Of a stretch of 64,000 nt of DNA, positions 9,650 to 19,429 are shown one piece after another. The DNA comes from Pelomonas caseinilytica (GTDB lineage: Bacteria; Pseudomonadota; Gammaproteobacteria; Burkholderiales; Burkholderiaceae_C), in assembly GCF_021353235.1 (NCBI RefSeq), contig NZ_JAJTWT010000015.1:1-64000 (forward strand). The letters run 5' to 3'. The notes under the pieces are model-generated. The model had not been told where the DNA came from, did no database searches, and saw only the letters and a list, made by a program, of their open reading frames with translations. The first letter of the stretch is position 1. Every line of letters starts with the position of its first letter. The translations under genes were made by a program, and so were the position numbers.

Positions 9650-10762
9650 GTGAAGCGTTGGGTGGCCCTCGCGGCATGGTTCGTCGCCTGTTTCGGTATG
9701 GACGCTGCGCTCGCGCAGGGCGCCTTGCGCATCGGCATGGTGGCGGGGTTCTCGGGCCCCGTCGCGAGCGTGGTGCAGGAGAGCGCCGAAGGCGCGCGCC
9801 TGTACTTCGACGCGGTCAATGCCCAGGGCGGCATCAAGGGCCAGAACATCGAGCTGGTCACCCAGGACGACAAGTACGACCCCGCCACCGCCGCGGCCGC
9901 CGCCAAGTCCCTGGCCAGCCAGGGCGTGCTCGCCCTGATGCTCAGCCGTGGCACCGGCCCCACCGAATCCATGCTGCCGGTGCTCAAGGACAACCGCCTG
10001 CCGCTGATCGCGCCGGCCACGGGCGCCATCAGCCTGTACGAGCCCATCCAGCCCTACGTCTTCCACCTGCGTGCCAGCTATCAGCGCGAGGCGGAGCGCG
10101 CCGTGCGCCACCTGGCCGGCATCGGCGTCAAGCGCATCACCATCGTGCAGGTGAACGACCCGTTCGGGAACGACGCCGGCAAGGGCGCCATCAAGGGGCT
10201 GGACGAGATGAAGCTGCGGGCGATGTCGCACCTGCGCTTCGACCGCAACCGGCCCGACCTCGCGCCGACCATGCAGGCCATCGCCAAGGCCAACATCGAG
10301 GCGGTCGTGTTCATCGGCCCGGCCTATGCGGTCGTCGAAGGCGTGAACGCCCTGCGCGCGGCCGGCTCCACGGCCCACGTGGCCACGCTGTCCAACAATG
10401 CCTCGGCCGACTTCGTGAAGGCGCTGGGCGAGAACGCCCGCGGCATCATCGTGACGCAGCTCTTCCCCTACGAGCGGTCCACCTCCAACCCGCTGGTGCG
10501 CGAAGCCCTCGCCCTGGCCAAGGCGGCCGGCCGCCACGAACTGACGCCGGCCCAGCTCGAGGGCTTCGCCGCGGCCAGACTGGTCGTCGAGGCGATCAAG
10601 CGCGCCGGCAAGGACCTGAGCCGCGAGGGCCTGCTCAAGGCGCTCGACGGCGCGCGCATCGACCTGGGCGGCCTGCAGGTGCACTACACCGAGAAGGACC
10701 ACACCGGCCTGGAGTTCACCGACGTGTCCATCGTCGGCCCCGACGGCAAGTTCTGGAGGTAG
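9650..10762 (+). CDS. ABC-type branched-chain amino-acid-like periplasmic binding protein
   Basis: 370 residues from a GTG at 9650 that has GGAG at 9639-9642 with seven-base spacing. The signal peptide (KRWVALAAWFVACFGMDAALAQ) is followed by a Peripla_BP_6-type fold: GMVAGFSGPVASVVQESAEGARLYFDAVNAQGGIKG, then the DDKYDPATAAAAAKSL and GRHELTPAQLEGFAAARLVVEAI regions of Leu/Ile/Val-binding relatives. No permease or ATPase follows. The gene is divergent from a histidine kinase, so it may serve sensing rather than transport. The ligand is unknown. A longer in-frame extension upstream would run into the kinase promoter region. Confidence 0.85.
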   Translation: MKRWVALAAWFVACFGMDAALAQGALRIGMVAGFSGPVASVVQESAEGARLYFDAVNAQGGIKGQNIELVTQDDKYDPATAAAAAKSLASQGVLALMLSRGTGPTESMLPVLKDNRLPLIAPATGAISLYEPIQPYVFHLRASYQREAERAVRHLAGIGVKRITIVQVNDPFGNDAGKGAIKGLDEMKLRAMSHLRFDRNRPDLAPTMQAIAKANIEAVVFIGPAYAVVEGVNALRAAGSTAHVATLSNNASADFVKALGENARGIIVTQLFPYERSTSNPLVREALALAKAAGRHELTPAQLEGFAAARLVVEAIKRAGKDLSREGLLKALDGARIDLGGLQVHYTEKDHTGLEFTDVSIVGPDGKFWR

Positions 10763-10971
10763 CTCTCCCACCCCCTACGGCCTTACGGCGCCTTGCAGGC
10801 CGCGCCGGGCCAGAGGCCCGACCCTTCGGCAGGCACAAATGGCACGCCATCTGTGTCCGGCCTCAGCCCCCTCAAGGGGGCACTGCCAGCGGCCTGGCAA
10901 AGCCAGTTCCGCGGCAGTCGCGCGATGATGCGGCGTGCTGCGCACGGCCGCAGTCTGCTTGAGGAGTCGTT
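10763..10971. other. intergenic region with two hairpins, no gene
   Basis: The stretch after the binding-protein gene holds an imperfect hairpin (GGCACAAATGG at 10832 against CCATCTGTGTCC at 10847-10858) and CCCCC-TCAA-GGGGG at 10867-10880. Neither is followed by a T run, so they are not standard intrinsic terminators. They resemble the G/C palindromes at 23.2 and 55.4 kb. A GAGGAG ribosome site for the next gene begins near 10961. Confidence 0.4.
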
Positions 10972-11760
10972 ATGGATCTGGGATTGAAAGGCCGCTGGGC
11001 GCTGGTTTGCGCGGCGAGCAAGGGCTTGGGGCGGGGCTGCGCCGAGGCGCTGGCGGGGGAGGGCGCGAACGTCGTCATCACGGCCCGCGGCGAGGCCGAC
11101 CTGCTCGCCACGGCCGAGGCGCTGCGGGCCGCGAACCCAACGGTCGAGGTGCGCGCGGTGGCGGGCGACATCGCCACGCCCGAGGGGCGTGCCGCGGCGC
11201 TGTCTGCCTGTCCGCAGGTGGACATCCTCGTCAACAACGCCGGCGGCCCGCCGCCCGGCGACTTCCGCGACTGGGGCCGCGAGCAATGGATGGCCGCGCT
11301 GGAGGCCAACATGCTCGCGCCCATCGAGCTGATCAAGGCCACGGTCGATGCCATGGCCGCACGTGGCTTCGGCCGCATCGTCAACATCACCTCGGGCGCG
11401 GTGAAGGCGCCCATCGACGTGCTGGGCCTGTCCAACGGCGCCCGCTCGGGCCTGACCGGCTTCGTTGCCGGCGTGGCCCGCCAGCCGCGCCTGGCCGGCG
11501 CCAACGTCACCCTCAACAACCTGCTGCCCGGCGCCTTCGACACCGACCGGCTGAAGAAGACCTTCGCCGCGGGGGCCGCCAAGGCCGGCCTCAGCGCCGA
11601 GGACATGGCGGCGCGGCGGCGCGCCGCCATCCCGGCCCAGCGCTTCGGCACGGCCGCCGAGTTCGGCGCCATCTGCGCCATGCTCTGCAGCGCCCAGGCC
11701 GGCTATCTCACCGGACAGAACCTCCTGCTCGACGGCGGCAGCTACCCGGGGACCTTCTGA
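10972..11760 (+). CDS. SDR-family protein lacking the classical YxxxK site
   Basis: 262 residues, usual SDR length. The NAD(P)-binding glycine motif (ASKGLGRGCAEALAGEGANV), the NNAG motif (DILVNNAGGPPPG) and the catalytic-Ser region (IVNITSGAVKAPIDVLG) are present. Where classical SDRs have YxxxK, this protein reads LSNGARSGLTGF, so the catalytic Tyr and Lys are absent. I recall this substitution as a recurrent subfamily feature, which suggests a changed chemistry or a binding role rather than decay. A strong GAGGAG precedes the ATG. The stop overlaps the next start (TGATG), indicating translational coupling to the penicillin-acylase-like gene. Confidence 0.8.
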   Translation: MDLGLKGRWALVCAASKGLGRGCAEALAGEGANVVITARGEADLLATAEALRAANPTVEVRAVAGDIATPEGRAAALSACPQVDILVNNAGGPPPGDFRDWGREQWMAALEANMLAPIELIKATVDAMAARGFGRIVNITSGAVKAPIDVLGLSNGARSGLTGFVAGVARQPRLAGANVTLNNLLPGAFDTDRLKKTFAAGAAKAGLSAEDMAARRRAAIPAQRFGTAAEFGAICAMLCSAQAGYLTGQNLLLDGGSYPGTF

Positions 11761-14126
11761 TGGCCTGGCTCAGACGCCTTCTCCTCGCGCTGCTGGGCCT
11801 CCTGCTGCTGGCGGCCCTGGGTTTGTGGCTGGCCCTGCGCGCGAGCCTCGCGCCGCTCGACGGCGAGCGCAGCCTGCCGGCCCTGGGCGCACCGGCGGAG
11901 ATCCAGCGCGACGCCCGCGGCTACGTGACCCTCGCGGCCGAGAACCGCCTGGACGTGGCGCGCGCCCTCGGCTACGTGCATGCCCAGGAGCGCTTCTTCC
12001 AGATGGACCTGATGCGCCGCAACGCCGCGGGCGAGCTGTCGGCCCTGGTCGGCCCCAAGGCGCTGCCGCTGGACCGGCAGCGGCGGCTGCACCGCTTCCG
12101 CCACCGGGCCGAAGCGGGCCTGGCCGCCATGCCGGCCGACGAGCGCGCGCTGCTGGATGCCTATGTGAGCGGCGTCAACGCCGGGCTGGCCGCGCTGTCG
12201 GCACGCCCGCCCGAGTACCTGCTGCTGCGCCAGCAGCCCAGCCCCTGGGTGGCGGCCGACACGGTGCTGGTGGCCTATGGCATGTACCTGGACCTGCAGG
12301 CCTCGCAGGGCAAGGACGACATCGCCACCGGCCTGCTGCGCGACGCCGTGCCGGCCGACTGGTATGCCTTCCTGACCCAGCACAGCGCCGACTGGCAGGC
12401 CGCCATGGACGACAGCCGCCTGCAGGCCGTGCCCGTGCCGGTGGGGCCGCTGCCGGAGGTGCTGCGCGCCGCCAGGGTGGCCTGCACCGACTGCGGCCTG
12501 CAGGACGCGCGCGACCTCGGCAGCAACAACTTCGCCGTCGCCGCCGCCCACGGCGCGGACGGGCGCGCCATCCTGGCGGACGACATGCACCTGGGCCTGC
12601 GCTCGCCCGGCATCTGGTTCAAGGCCCGCATGCAGTGGAAGGACGGCGCGGGAAGCCACGACATCGCCGGCGTGACCCTGCCTGGCGCGCCCCTGCTCGT
12701 CGTCGGCAGCAACGGCCGGGTGGCCTGGGGCTTCACCAACACGACGTCCGACTGGGCCGACGTCGTCGCGCTGCGCCTGGATGCGGCCGGCAGCCACTAC
12801 CTGTCCGGCGGCCAGCTCAAGCCTTTGAACCGCGCCGTCGAGCGTATCCAGGTGGCCGGCGCGGCGCCAGTCGAGCTGGCCGTGCTGGAGAGCGAGTGGG
12901 GGCCGCTGCTGCCGCAGAAGGCGCCGGCCGGCCAGGCCTATGCCCTGCGCTGGGTGGCCCACGACGCCGAGGGCATGAACCTGCGGCTGATGCACATGGA
13001 GACGGCCGCCGACGTCGACGAGGCCGTGCGCTGGGCCGCCGGAGCCGGCATGCCGGCCCAGAACCTGCTCGTGGCCGACAGCACCGGCCGCATCGGCTGG
13101 ACCGTCGCCGGGGCGATGCCGCGCCGCGCGGGCATGGGCTCGGGCGACATGGACCATCCGCAGGACTGGAGCGACGGCCGGCAGCGCTGGCAGGGCTACC
13201 TCTCCGCGGCGGAGCAGCCGCGCCTTGTCGACCCGGCCGACGGGCGGCTGTGGACGGCCAACTCGCGCATGGTCGGCGGCGAGGCCATGCAGCGCCTGGG
13301 CAACGGCGGCTGGGACCTCGGCGCCCGCGCCATGCAGATCCGCGACGACCTGCGGGCCGCGGAGCGTTTCGACGAGGCGGGCCTGCACGCCATCCAGCTC
13401 GACCATCGCGCCCTGTTCCTGCAGCACTGGCGCCAACTGCTGCTGGAGCGCGTGCTGACGCCGGAGTTCGTCGCCGCCCAGGGCCTGGCGGACTACCGCG
13501 CCGAGGTCGAGAAGAGCGCCGACGCCGCCAGGCCCGATGCCGTGGGCTATCTGCTGGTGCGGGCCTTCCGCGAGCAGGCGCTCAAGCAGGTCTTCGCGCC
13601 GCTGGCGGGCCTTGTCGAAGCCAACGGACTGACGCTGCGGGACGTGAAGATGGTGCCCGAGACGCCCGGCTGGGCGTTGATCCAGGCGGCCCGGCCCGAC
13701 ACCCTGCCGGCCGCCTACAGGAGCTGGCCCGAGCTGCTGCAGCAGGCGGTGCTCGCCAGCCGCAAGGAGCTGATCGCCAAGCACGGCAGCCTGGCCGGCT
13801 CGACCTGGGGCGCGGACAACCCCACCAGCATGCGCCACCCCCTGAGCCTGGCCGTGCCGGCCCTGTCGCGCTGGCTGGACCAGGCCTCGCAAGGCATGGC
13901 CGGGGACAGCCACATGCCGCGCGTGCACAACCACGGCCACGGCCAGAGCGAGCGCATGGTGGTGTCGCCCGGACACGAGGAGAAGGGCATCCTCGTCATC
14001 CCGGGCGGGCAGAGCGGCCATCCGCTCTCGCCCTTCTACCGCAGCGACCATGCGGCCTGGCTGGCGGGCGAGCCGCTGCCCTTCCTGCCTGCCGAAACGG
14101 CCCATCGGCTGGTGTTGCGCCCCTGA
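11760..14126 (+). CDS. penicillin acylase-family (Ntn) amidohydrolase
   Basis: 788 residues starting at ATG 11760 within TGATG. An N-terminal membrane or signal segment (LLLALLGLLLLAALGLWLAL) leads into the alpha chain, with GYVHAQERFFQMDLMRR as in family members. The autocleavage site is DLGSNNFAV with nucleophile Ser255, which becomes the N-terminus of the beta chain. The later HNHGHGQSERMVVSPG and GILVIPGGQSGHPLSPFYRS are typical of the beta chain end. It would act in the periplasm on N-acyl amides such as acyl-homoserine lactones, beta-lactams or lipopeptides. The substrate cannot be told from sequence. It is coupled to the atypical SDR upstream. Confidence 0.88.
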   Translation: MAWLRRLLLALLGLLLLAALGLWLALRASLAPLDGERSLPALGAPAEIQRDARGYVTLAAENRLDVARALGYVHAQERFFQMDLMRRNAAGELSALVGPKALPLDRQRRLHRFRHRAEAGLAAMPADERALLDAYVSGVNAGLAALSARPPEYLLLRQQPSPWVAADTVLVAYGMYLDLQASQGKDDIATGLLRDAVPADWYAFLTQHSADWQAAMDDSRLQAVPVPVGPLPEVLRAARVACTDCGLQDARDLGSNNFAVAAAHGADGRAILADDMHLGLRSPGIWFKARMQWKDGAGSHDIAGVTLPGAPLLVVGSNGRVAWGFTNTTSDWADVVALRLDAAGSHYLSGGQLKPLNRAVERIQVAGAAPVELAVLESEWGPLLPQKAPAGQAYALRWVAHDAEGMNLRLMHMETAADVDEAVRWAAGAGMPAQNLLVADSTGRIGWTVAGAMPRRAGMGSGDMDHPQDWSDGRQRWQGYLSAAEQPRLVDPADGRLWTANSRMVGGEAMQRLGNGGWDLGARAMQIRDDLRAAERFDEAGLHAIQLDHRALFLQHWRQLLLERVLTPEFVAAQGLADYRAEVEKSADAARPDAVGYLLVRAFREQALKQVFAPLAGLVEANGLTLRDVKMVPETPGWALIQAARPDTLPAAYRSWPELLQQAVLASRKELIAKHGSLAGSTWGADNPTSMRHPLSLAVPALSRWLDQASQGMAGDSHMPRVHNHGHGQSERMVVSPGHEEKGILVIPGGQSGHPLSPFYRSDHAAWLAGEPLPFLPAETAHRLVLRP

Positions 14127-14137
14127 CGACCCTGATT

Positions 14138-14173
14138 GAAGCGACCGCATCCGTGTGGATGCCGGTTCGCTTC
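14138..14173 (+). terminator. hairpin after the acylase gene
   Basis: GAAGCGACCGCATCC (14138-14152) and GGATGCCGGTTCGCTTC (14157-14173) pair almost completely around a GTGT loop, with two single-base bulges. It begins 11 bases after the acylase stop. There is no T run behind it, so it is either a weak terminator or an RNA-stabilising hairpin. Confidence 0.4.
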
Positions 14174-14223
14174 GACATGGGCAAAATCGCCCCCTTACAA
14201 GATTTACCGGGGGCACCCTTGCA

Positions 14224-15171
14224 ATGAAGAAGACGATCTACCCGCTGCTGGTGGCCGGCCTGGCCCTGTCCGCGACGGCCCGGGCCGACGACATCGGCTC
14301 CACGGTCGAGAAGTGCAACAAGAAGCTGGGCGTGCTCGCCGTCGCCGAGCCCCAGCACGGCTGGAACTACCTGTCGCAGTACGGCCTGGGCTCGCCCGCG
14401 GCCCTGCTGCGCATGATGGTGCAGCAGTCCGGCTGCTTCGACGTCGTCGAGCGCGGCCAGGCCATGCAGAACATCCAGCAGGAGCGCGCCCTTGCTGCCG
14501 CTGGCGAGATGCGCCAGGAGTCCAACATCGGCAAGGGCCAGATGCAGGCGGCCGACTTCGTCATGACCCCCAACGTCCAGATCGGTGGCAGCACCACGGG
14601 CGGCCTGGGCGGCTTCCTCGGCGGCAAGCTCGGCATCATCGGCGCCATCGCCGGCGGGTTGAAGTTCAAGGAGGCCTCCACCAGCCTGCTGCTGGCCGAC
14701 GTGCGCTCCAGCATCCAGGTGGCGGGTGCCGAGGGCAAGGCCACCAAGACCGACTTCTCCATCGGCGGCTGGGGCTTCGGCGGCGGTGCCGTCGGTGGCT
14801 TGGGCGGTTACACCAGCACGCCCGAGGGCAAGCTCATCGCGGCCAGCTTCCTCGACAACTACAACAAGATCGTCCAGACCATTCGCGACCAGGACAGCCT
14901 CGTGCGCACCGGCAGCGCCTCCGGCGACGCCAATGCGGCCGCCTCGCTGCAGGCCGCCGCGCCCGTGCCTGCCGGCCAGATGCTGATGGCCAAGATCTCC
15001 AACGTGAAGGCCTATGCCGGCCCCTCGCGCGACAGCAAGGTCGTGGCCACGCTCAACCGCAGCGACGAGCTGGTCGCCACCGGCGAGGTCAAGGACGGCT
15101 TCGTCAAGGTCGATGCCGCCAACTTCAGCGGCTGGGTGCAGCGCACCCTGGTCATGCCGGTCGGCCGCTGA
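14224..15171 (+). CDS. CsgG-like secreted protein with C-terminal SH3 domain
   Basis: 315 residues from ATG 14224. The signal peptide ([20 protein letters not shown]) precedes a CsgG-type domain recognisable by [32 protein letters not shown] and [10 protein letters not shown] Gly-rich stretch (about residues 115-145 and 180-200) may be a membrane-spanning or loop region, and residues about 250-315 look like a bacterial SH3 domain ([21 protein letters not shown]... GWVQRTLV). CsgG relatives form outer-membrane channels or lipoprotein assemblies. This one lacks an obvious lipobox Cys and its partner genes are not nearby. The stop overlaps the next start (TGATG). Confidence 0.75.
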   Translation: MKKTIYPLLVAGLALSATARADDIGSTVEKCNKKLGVLAVAEPQHGWNYLSQYGLGSPAALLRMMVQQSGCFDVVERGQAMQNIQQERALAAAGEMRQESNIGKGQMQAADFVMTPNVQIGGSTTGGLGGFLGGKLGIIGAIAGGLKFKEASTSLLLADVRSSIQVAGAEGKATKTDFSIGGWGFGGGAVGGLGGYTSTPEGKLIAASFLDNYNKIVQTIRDQDSLVRTGSASGDANAAASLQAAAPVPAGQMLMAKISNVKAYAGPSRDSKVVATLNRSDELVATGEVKDGFVKVDAANFSGWVQRTLVMPVGR

Positions 15172-15905
15172 TGGGCGGCGCGCGCATCGCCCTCGTCACG
15201 GGCGCCGGCTCGGGCATCGGCCGCGCGGTGGCGCGGGCCCTCGCGGCCGAGGGCTGGACGCTGGCCCTGATGGGCCGGCGCGAGGCGGCGCTGCGCGAGA
15301 CGCTGGACGACGCCCTCGTCCTGCCCGCCGACGTGGCCGACGAGGCCCAGGTGGACGCCGCCTTCGCCCGCCTGCGCGAACGCTTCGGCCGCCTGGACCT
15401 GCTCTTCAACAACGCCGGCATCTCGGCGCCGCCGGTGCCGGTCGACGAACTGACGGTGGCGCAGTGGCGGGCGGTGGTGGACACCAACCTCACCGGCAGC
15501 TTCCTCTGCGCCCGCGCCGCCTTTGCGCTGATGAAGGCGCAGCAGCCGCGCGGCGGACGCATCATCAACAACGGCTCCATCTCGGCCCACGTGCCGCGGC
15601 CGTTCTCGGCGCCCTACACGGCCACCAAGCACGCCATCACCGGCCTGACCAAGTCGCTCAGCCTGGACGGCCGCGCCTTCGACATCGCCTGCGGGCAGAT
15701 CGACATCGGCAACGCCGCGACCGACATGACGCTGCGCATGCGCCAGGGCGTGCCCCAGGCCAACGGCCAGGTCGCCGTGGAGCCGACCATGGACGTCGAG
15801 GACGTGGCCCGCGCCGTGGTCTACATGGCCTCGCTCCCCTTGTCGGCCAACGTGCTGAGCATGACCGTGATGGCGCGTGACATGCCTTTCGTCGGCCGTG
15901 GCTGA
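15171..15905 (+). CDS. SDR-family oxidoreductase
   Basis: 244 residues. All classical SDR features are visible: TGAGSGIG nucleotide motif near residues 10-17, NNAGIS, catalytic Ser in [10 protein letters not shown], and YTATK (Tyr and Lys of YxxxK) near residue 145. The shortened C-terminus lacks a specific substrate signature. It begins at the ATG inside TGATG after the CsgG-like gene, so the two are probably co-translated although no functional link is evident. The substrate is unknown. Confidence 0.85.
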   Translation: MGGARIALVTGAGSGIGRAVARALAAEGWTLALMGRREAALRETLDDALVLPADVADEAQVDAAFARLRERFGRLDLLFNNAGISAPPVPVDELTVAQWRAVVDTNLTGSFLCARAAFALMKAQQPRGGRIINNGSISAHVPRPFSAPYTATKHAITGLTKSLSLDGRAFDIACGQIDIGNAATDMTLRMRQGVPQANGQVAVEPTMDVEDVARAVVYMASLPLSANVLSMTVMARDMPFVGRG

Positions 15906-15924
15906 AGCGGTCCAGAATCACGGC

Positions 15925-16194
15925 ATGAACCTGGTTCGTGTCGTGGTCCGTCTCCTGTTCGTCATCGCCGGCGCCGTCGTCGGCCTGGCCCTCTTCCTGT
16001 TCGCGGTGCTGGCCTTCGTGGCCTTCCTGATCGTCAGCCTGCTCACGGGCCGCAAGCCCGACCTGCGCTTTCGCGTCAACCAGAACCCATGGGCGCCGCG
16101 CCGGCAGCAGGCGGCCGAGGACGTGGTGGACATCGAGGCCCGCGAGGTCGACGAGCCCTCGAGGCCGGTGCAGCGGCTGGACGGGCCGCGCTGA
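15925..16194 (+). CDS. small two-helix membrane protein
   Basis: 89 residues from ATG 15925. Residues about 5-40 form one long or two short membrane helices (VVVRLLFVIAGAVVGLALFL, then FAVLAFVAFLIVSLLTG), followed by a charged cytoplasmic tail rich in Arg, Glu and Asp. It ends abutting the rsgA stop on the other strand. No named family is recognised with confidence. Codon use matches its neighbours, which supports a real gene. Confidence 0.65.
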   Translation: MNLVRVVVRLLFVIAGAVVGLALFLFAVLAFVAFLIVSLLTGRKPDLRFRVNQNPWAPRRQQAAEDVVDIEAREVDEPSRPVQRLDGPR

Positions 16195-17100
16195 TCACCA
16201 GCTCTTGCGCTGCAGTTCCTCGAGGATCTCGCCGTAGATGCGGTAGCGGCTCGGGCTGATCAGCCCGGCGTCGAGCGCGGCGCGCACGCCGCAGCCCGGC
16301 TCGTGGATGTGGCTGCAGTTGGCGAAGCGGCACTCGGCATGCTCGCGCAGGTCGGGCATGTAGCGCCACAGCTCCGCGGCGTTGATCTGGCGCAGGCCGA
16401 ATTCCTGGAAGCCCGGCGAGTCGATCAGCGCCGTCGTGCGCGCGGCATCCGTCCAGTACCACTGCGTCGTCGTGGTCGTGTGCCGGCCGGAGTTCAGCGC
16501 CTGGGAGATTTCGCCGACCTGGGCCTGGGCGTCCTGCACCAGCAGGTTGATGAGGGTGCTCTTGCCGGTGCCGCTCGGGCCGAGGACGAAGCTGCGCTGC
16601 CCGTCCAGCCAGGGCCCGAGCGTGGCGCGCGAGCCCTCGCGGTCGGCCTTGAGGGCGACCTCGAAGACGGTCAGCCCCATGGCGCGGTAAGGCGCCAGCC
16701 GCTCGCGTGCCGCGTCGGTGCCGGCCAGGTCGATCTTGTTGAGGGCGATGGCGGCACGGATGCCGGCGGATTCCGCCGCGATGAGGGCGCGCGCCAGCTG
16801 GCTTTCGCTGAAGACCGGCTCCACGGCGACCAGCACCAGCAACTGGTCGAGGTTGGCGGCAAAGCTCTTGGTCTTCCACTCGTCCTGGCGGAACAGCAGG
16901 TTGCGCCGCGGCTCGACGGCCTCGATGACGCCCTCGTCGGCGCTGGCCTCGGCGAAGCGCACCTGGTCGCCCACGACCGCATCGCTCTTCTTGCCGCGCG
17001 GATGGCAGACGAAGCGCTTGCCGTCGGCGTCTTCCACGATGTAGTGGCGGCCGTGGCCGCGCACCACCAATCCCAGGTCCAGCGCCTGGAACTTGCCCAT
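16195..17100 (-). CDS. rsgA: ribosome small-subunit GTPase RsgA
   Basis: 301 residues. It has the circularly permuted GTPase order that defines this family: an OB-fold N-terminus, then G4 NKID (121-124), the P-loop GPSGTGKST (174-182), a switch region GRHTTTTTQ and G3 DSPG (227-230). The C-terminal zinc motif uses Cys257, Cys262, His264 and Cys270. RsgA acts late in 30S assembly and its GTPase is stimulated by the ribosome. The ATG shares one base with the stop of the upstream pterin dehydratase gene, so the two are coupled with the M48 protease in one minus-strand operon. Confidence 0.95.
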   Translation of the reverse strand: MGKFQALDLGLVVRGHGRHYIVEDADGKRFVCHPRGKKSDAVVGDQVRFAEASADEGVIEAVEPRRNLLFRQDEWKTKSFAANLDQLLVLVAVEPVFSESQLARALIAAESAGIRAAIALNKIDLAGTDAARERLAPYRAMGLTVFEVALKADREGSRATLGPWLDGQRSFVLGPSGTGKSTLINLLVQDAQAQVGEISQALNSGRHTTTTTQWYWTDAARTTALIDSPGFQEFGLRQINAAELWRYMPDLREHAECRFANCSHIHEPGCGVRAALDAGLISPSRYRIYGEILEELQRKSW

Positions 17101-17429
17101 CAGGCGGTCGCCTCGGGCAGGGCGCTCACCTGCGCCGCGCAGATCGCGTCGTTCAGCGTCAGGCCGCCGCGCGAATGGGTCGTGAAGCTGACCGTGCAGG
17201 CGTCGTAGCCGACCAGCATCTCGGGATGGTGGTCCTGGGCATGGGCGATCTCGGCCACCGCGTTCACGAAGGCCATGACCTGGTAGAAGTTGGCGAAGCC
17301 GAAGCGCCGCCCGATCAGCTTGTTCTCGGGGTCAGGGCTCCAGCCGGGCAGGGCGGCGAGCACGCGCTGGCGGGCGTCGGCGTCCAGCAGGGGCGCCTTG
17401 GGGTCGCACTGGGCGAGCAGCAGGTTCAT
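17100..17429 (-). CDS. phhB: pterin-4a-carbinolamine dehydratase
   Basis: 109 residues, typical for the family. The active-site motif DHHPE (His67, His68, Pro69) and the DAIC segment near the C-terminus are present. The enzyme recycles 4a-hydroxytetrahydrobiopterin formed by aromatic amino-acid hydroxylases. No phenylalanine hydroxylase gene is in the window, and the protein may have another pterin role. Its start overlaps the M48 protease stop (ATGA) and its stop overlaps the rsgA start. Confidence 0.88.
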   Translation of the reverse strand: MNLLLAQCDPKAPLLDADARQRVLAALPGWSPDPENKLIGRRFGFANFYQVMAFVNAVAEIAHAQDHHPEMLVGYDACTVSFTTHSRGGLTLNDAICAAQVSALPEATA

Positions 17430-18697
17430 GGGGCGAGTGCGGCCAGCCGTTCGGCGGCCGGCGGGTGGGAGTAGTAGAAGCGGGCGTAGACCGGGTCGGG
17501 CGTCAGGGTGCCGGCGTTGTCCTCATGCAGTTTGAGCAGGGCCGAGGAGAGGGCGGCGGCGCTGGCCTGCGCGCGGGCATAGGCATCGGCCTGGAACTCG
17601 TCGCGGCGCGAGAAATGGCTGGCCAGCGGCGTGACGAAGAAGCCGAACACCGGGCCCGCGAGCAGGAAGAGGATGAGGGCCAGCGCGTCGTTGGGCGCGC
17701 TCAGCGAGGGCTGCACGCCCAGGCCCAGGTAGAAAGCCGGCTGCTGGGCCAGCCAGCCCAGCAGCGCGAAGCCGGCCAGGCTCAGCGCGAACATCAGCAC
17801 GATGCGCTTGGTGATGTGGCGGTGCTTGAAGTGGCCGAGCTCGTGGGCGAGCACGGCCTCCACCTCGCCGCCGTCGAGCTTGGCCAGCAGGGTGTCGAAG
17901 AAGACCACGCGCTTGGCCGGCCCGAAGCCGCTGAAGTAGGCATTGCCGTGGGCCGAGCGGCGGCTGCCGTCCATGACGAACAGGCCCTTGGCCGAGAAGC
18001 CGCAGCGCGCCATCAGCCGCTCGACCCGATCGCGCAGCGCCGTGTCGGTCAGCGGCTCGAACTTGTTGAACAGCGGCGCGATGACGCTGGGATAGATCAC
18101 CATGACCAGCAGGTTGAAGCCCATCCAGGCGCCCCAGGCCCACAGCCACCAGCGCGGGCCCGCCGCGCCCATCAGCCACAGGATGAGAGCGACGATGGGC
18201 AGGCCCAGCAGCACGCCGACGGCCAGGCCCTTGAGCATGTCGCTGAAGTACAGGGCCAGCGTCGTGCGGTTGAAGCCGAAGGCCTGCTCGATGCGGAAGG
18301 TCGACCACATCTCCCAGGGCAGGTCGAGCAGGCCGCCCAAGAGGGCGAAGGCCGCGACCAGGCCGAGCTGGTAGCCCATGGCCTGCCAGCCGGCCGGCAG
18401 GCCATGGCTGGCCTCGAGTACGGCGCGGTTGAGGGCGTCCAGGCCGCCGAGCAGCGTCCAGCCCAGCAGCACGGCGGCGCTGAAGGCCAGGGACAGCAGG
18501 CCGAAGCGGGCCCGCGCGATGGTGTAGTCGGCCGCCTTCTGGTGGGCGGCCAGGCTGACGTTGCCGGCGAAGGCCGCCGGCACCTGCCCGCGGTGGATGG
18601 CGACATGGCGGATCTGTCGTGCGGACAGCCAGAACTTCAGCAGCGTGGAGGCGGCCAGCGCGATGGCGAAGGCCAGGGACAGGGGCGTGGGGGACAT
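17426..18697 (-). CDS. M48-family membrane metalloprotease (Ste24/CAAX protease 1 type)
   Basis: 423 residues from the ATG at 18697. Several membrane helices precede the zinc site HELGH (285-289), and the third zinc ligand lies in the DEFQADAYA motif further on. The N-terminal [22 protein letters not shown] block is characteristic of the Ste24-like group. It would cleave membrane or membrane-adjacent proteins in the inner membrane, and bacterial substrates are poorly known. It is the first gene of an operon with the pterin dehydratase and rsgA, and is divergent from orn with about 60 bases between starts. Confidence 0.9.
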   Translation of the reverse strand: MSPTPLSLAFAIALAASTLLKFWLSARQIRHVAIHRGQVPAAFAGNVSLAAHQKAADYTIARARFGLLSLAFSAAVLLGWTLLGGLDALNRAVLEASHGLPAGWQAMGYQLGLVAAFALLGGLLDLPWEMWSTFRIEQAFGFNRTTLALYFSDMLKGLAVGVLLGLPIVALILWLMGAAGPRWWLWAWGAWMGFNLLVMVIYPSVIAPLFNKFEPLTDTALRDRVERLMARCGFSAKGLFVMDGSRRSAHGNAYFSGFGPAKRVVFFDTLLAKLDGGEVEAVLAHELGHFKHRHITKRIVLMFALSLAGFALLGWLAQQPAFYLGLGVQPSLSAPNDALALILFLLAGPVFGFFVTPLASHFSRRDEFQADAYARAQASAAALSSALLKLHEDNAGTLTPDPVYARFYYSHPPAAERLAALAP

Positions 18698-18757
18698 GGC
18701 GCGAGTGTAGGTAACCCCGGGGCTGCGAGAATCCCGCCTCTTCCGCGTGAGCCCACC

Positions 18758-19318
18758 ATGTCCGACACCCTTGCCCCGAGCGAAAACAACCTGATCTGGA
18801 TCGATCTCGAGATGACCGGCCTCTATCCCGACCGTGACCGCATCATCGAGATCGCCGTCGTCGTGACCGATGCCCACCTCGACAAGCGCGTCGAGGGCCC
18901 CGTCTTCGCCGTGCACCAGAGCGACGCGACGCTGGATGCGATGGACGCCTGGAACAAGGGCACTCACGGCAAGAGCGGCCTGATCGACCGCGTGAAGGCC
19001 TCGACCGTCGACGAGGCCGAGGCCTCCGCCCGCACCATCGAGTTCCTGAAGGCTTACGTCCCCAAGGGCAAGAGCCCGATGTGCGGCAACAGCATCTGCC
19101 AGGACCGGCGCTTCCTCGCCAACTACATGCCGGAGCTGGAGGCCTTCTTCCACTACCGCAACCTCGACGTGTCCACGCTCAAGGAACTGGCCAAGCGCTG
19201 GAAGCCGGCGGCGCTGGAGGGCTTCAAGAAGGCCCAGGCCCACACCGCCCTGGCCGACATCCACGAGTCCATCGAGGAGCTGGCCCACTACCGCACCACT
19301 TTCCTGAACCTCGCATGA
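18758..19318 (+). CDS. orn: oligoribonuclease
   Basis: 186 residues, nearly the standard length. The DEDDh exonuclease residues are intact: Asp16 and Glu18 in WIDLEMTGL, Asp116 in NSICQDRRF, His162 and Asp167 in [11 protein letters not shown]. It degrades two- to five-base RNA fragments, including pGpG from c-di-GMP breakdown. The tract AHYRTTFL near the C-terminus is typical. The TGA overlaps an ATG of a doubtful 34-codon frame. Confidence 0.95.
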   Translation: MSDTLAPSENNLIWIDLEMTGLYPDRDRIIEIAVVVTDAHLDKRVEGPVFAVHQSDATLDAMDAWNKGTHGKSGLIDRVKASTVDEAEASARTIEFLKAYVPKGKSPMCGNSICQDRRFLANYMPELEAFFHYRNLDVSTLKELAKRWKPAALEGFKKAQAHTALADIHESIEELAHYRTTFLNLA

Positions 19319-19419
19319 CCTCGCCGCGCCTGCTCGTGGCCGCGGCGCTGCTGTGCCTCCGGCCCGACGTGGGCGACGACAAGGCCTGCGAGCCCCTGAC
19401 CCAGCTCGTCCCCCTCTGA
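19315..19419 (+). CDS. doubtful 34-codon frame between orn and pabB
   Basis: A frame starts at ATG 19315 overlapping the orn stop (ATGA) and ends 10 bases before the pabB start. It encodes a short hydrophobic start ([13 protein letters not shown]) that could be a lipoprotein-like signal, then 20 residues. No ribosome binding site is visible and no homolog is known to me. It may be chance in high-GC DNA. Confidence 0.2.
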   Translation: MTSPRLLVAAALLCLRPDVGDDKACEPLTQLVPL

Positions 19420-19429
19420 AGGCTGGCGG

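Noticed and set aside
10867-10880. CCCCC-TCAA-GGGGG as an intrinsic terminator
   Set aside because: There is no T run after the stem. It is recorded only as a hairpin.
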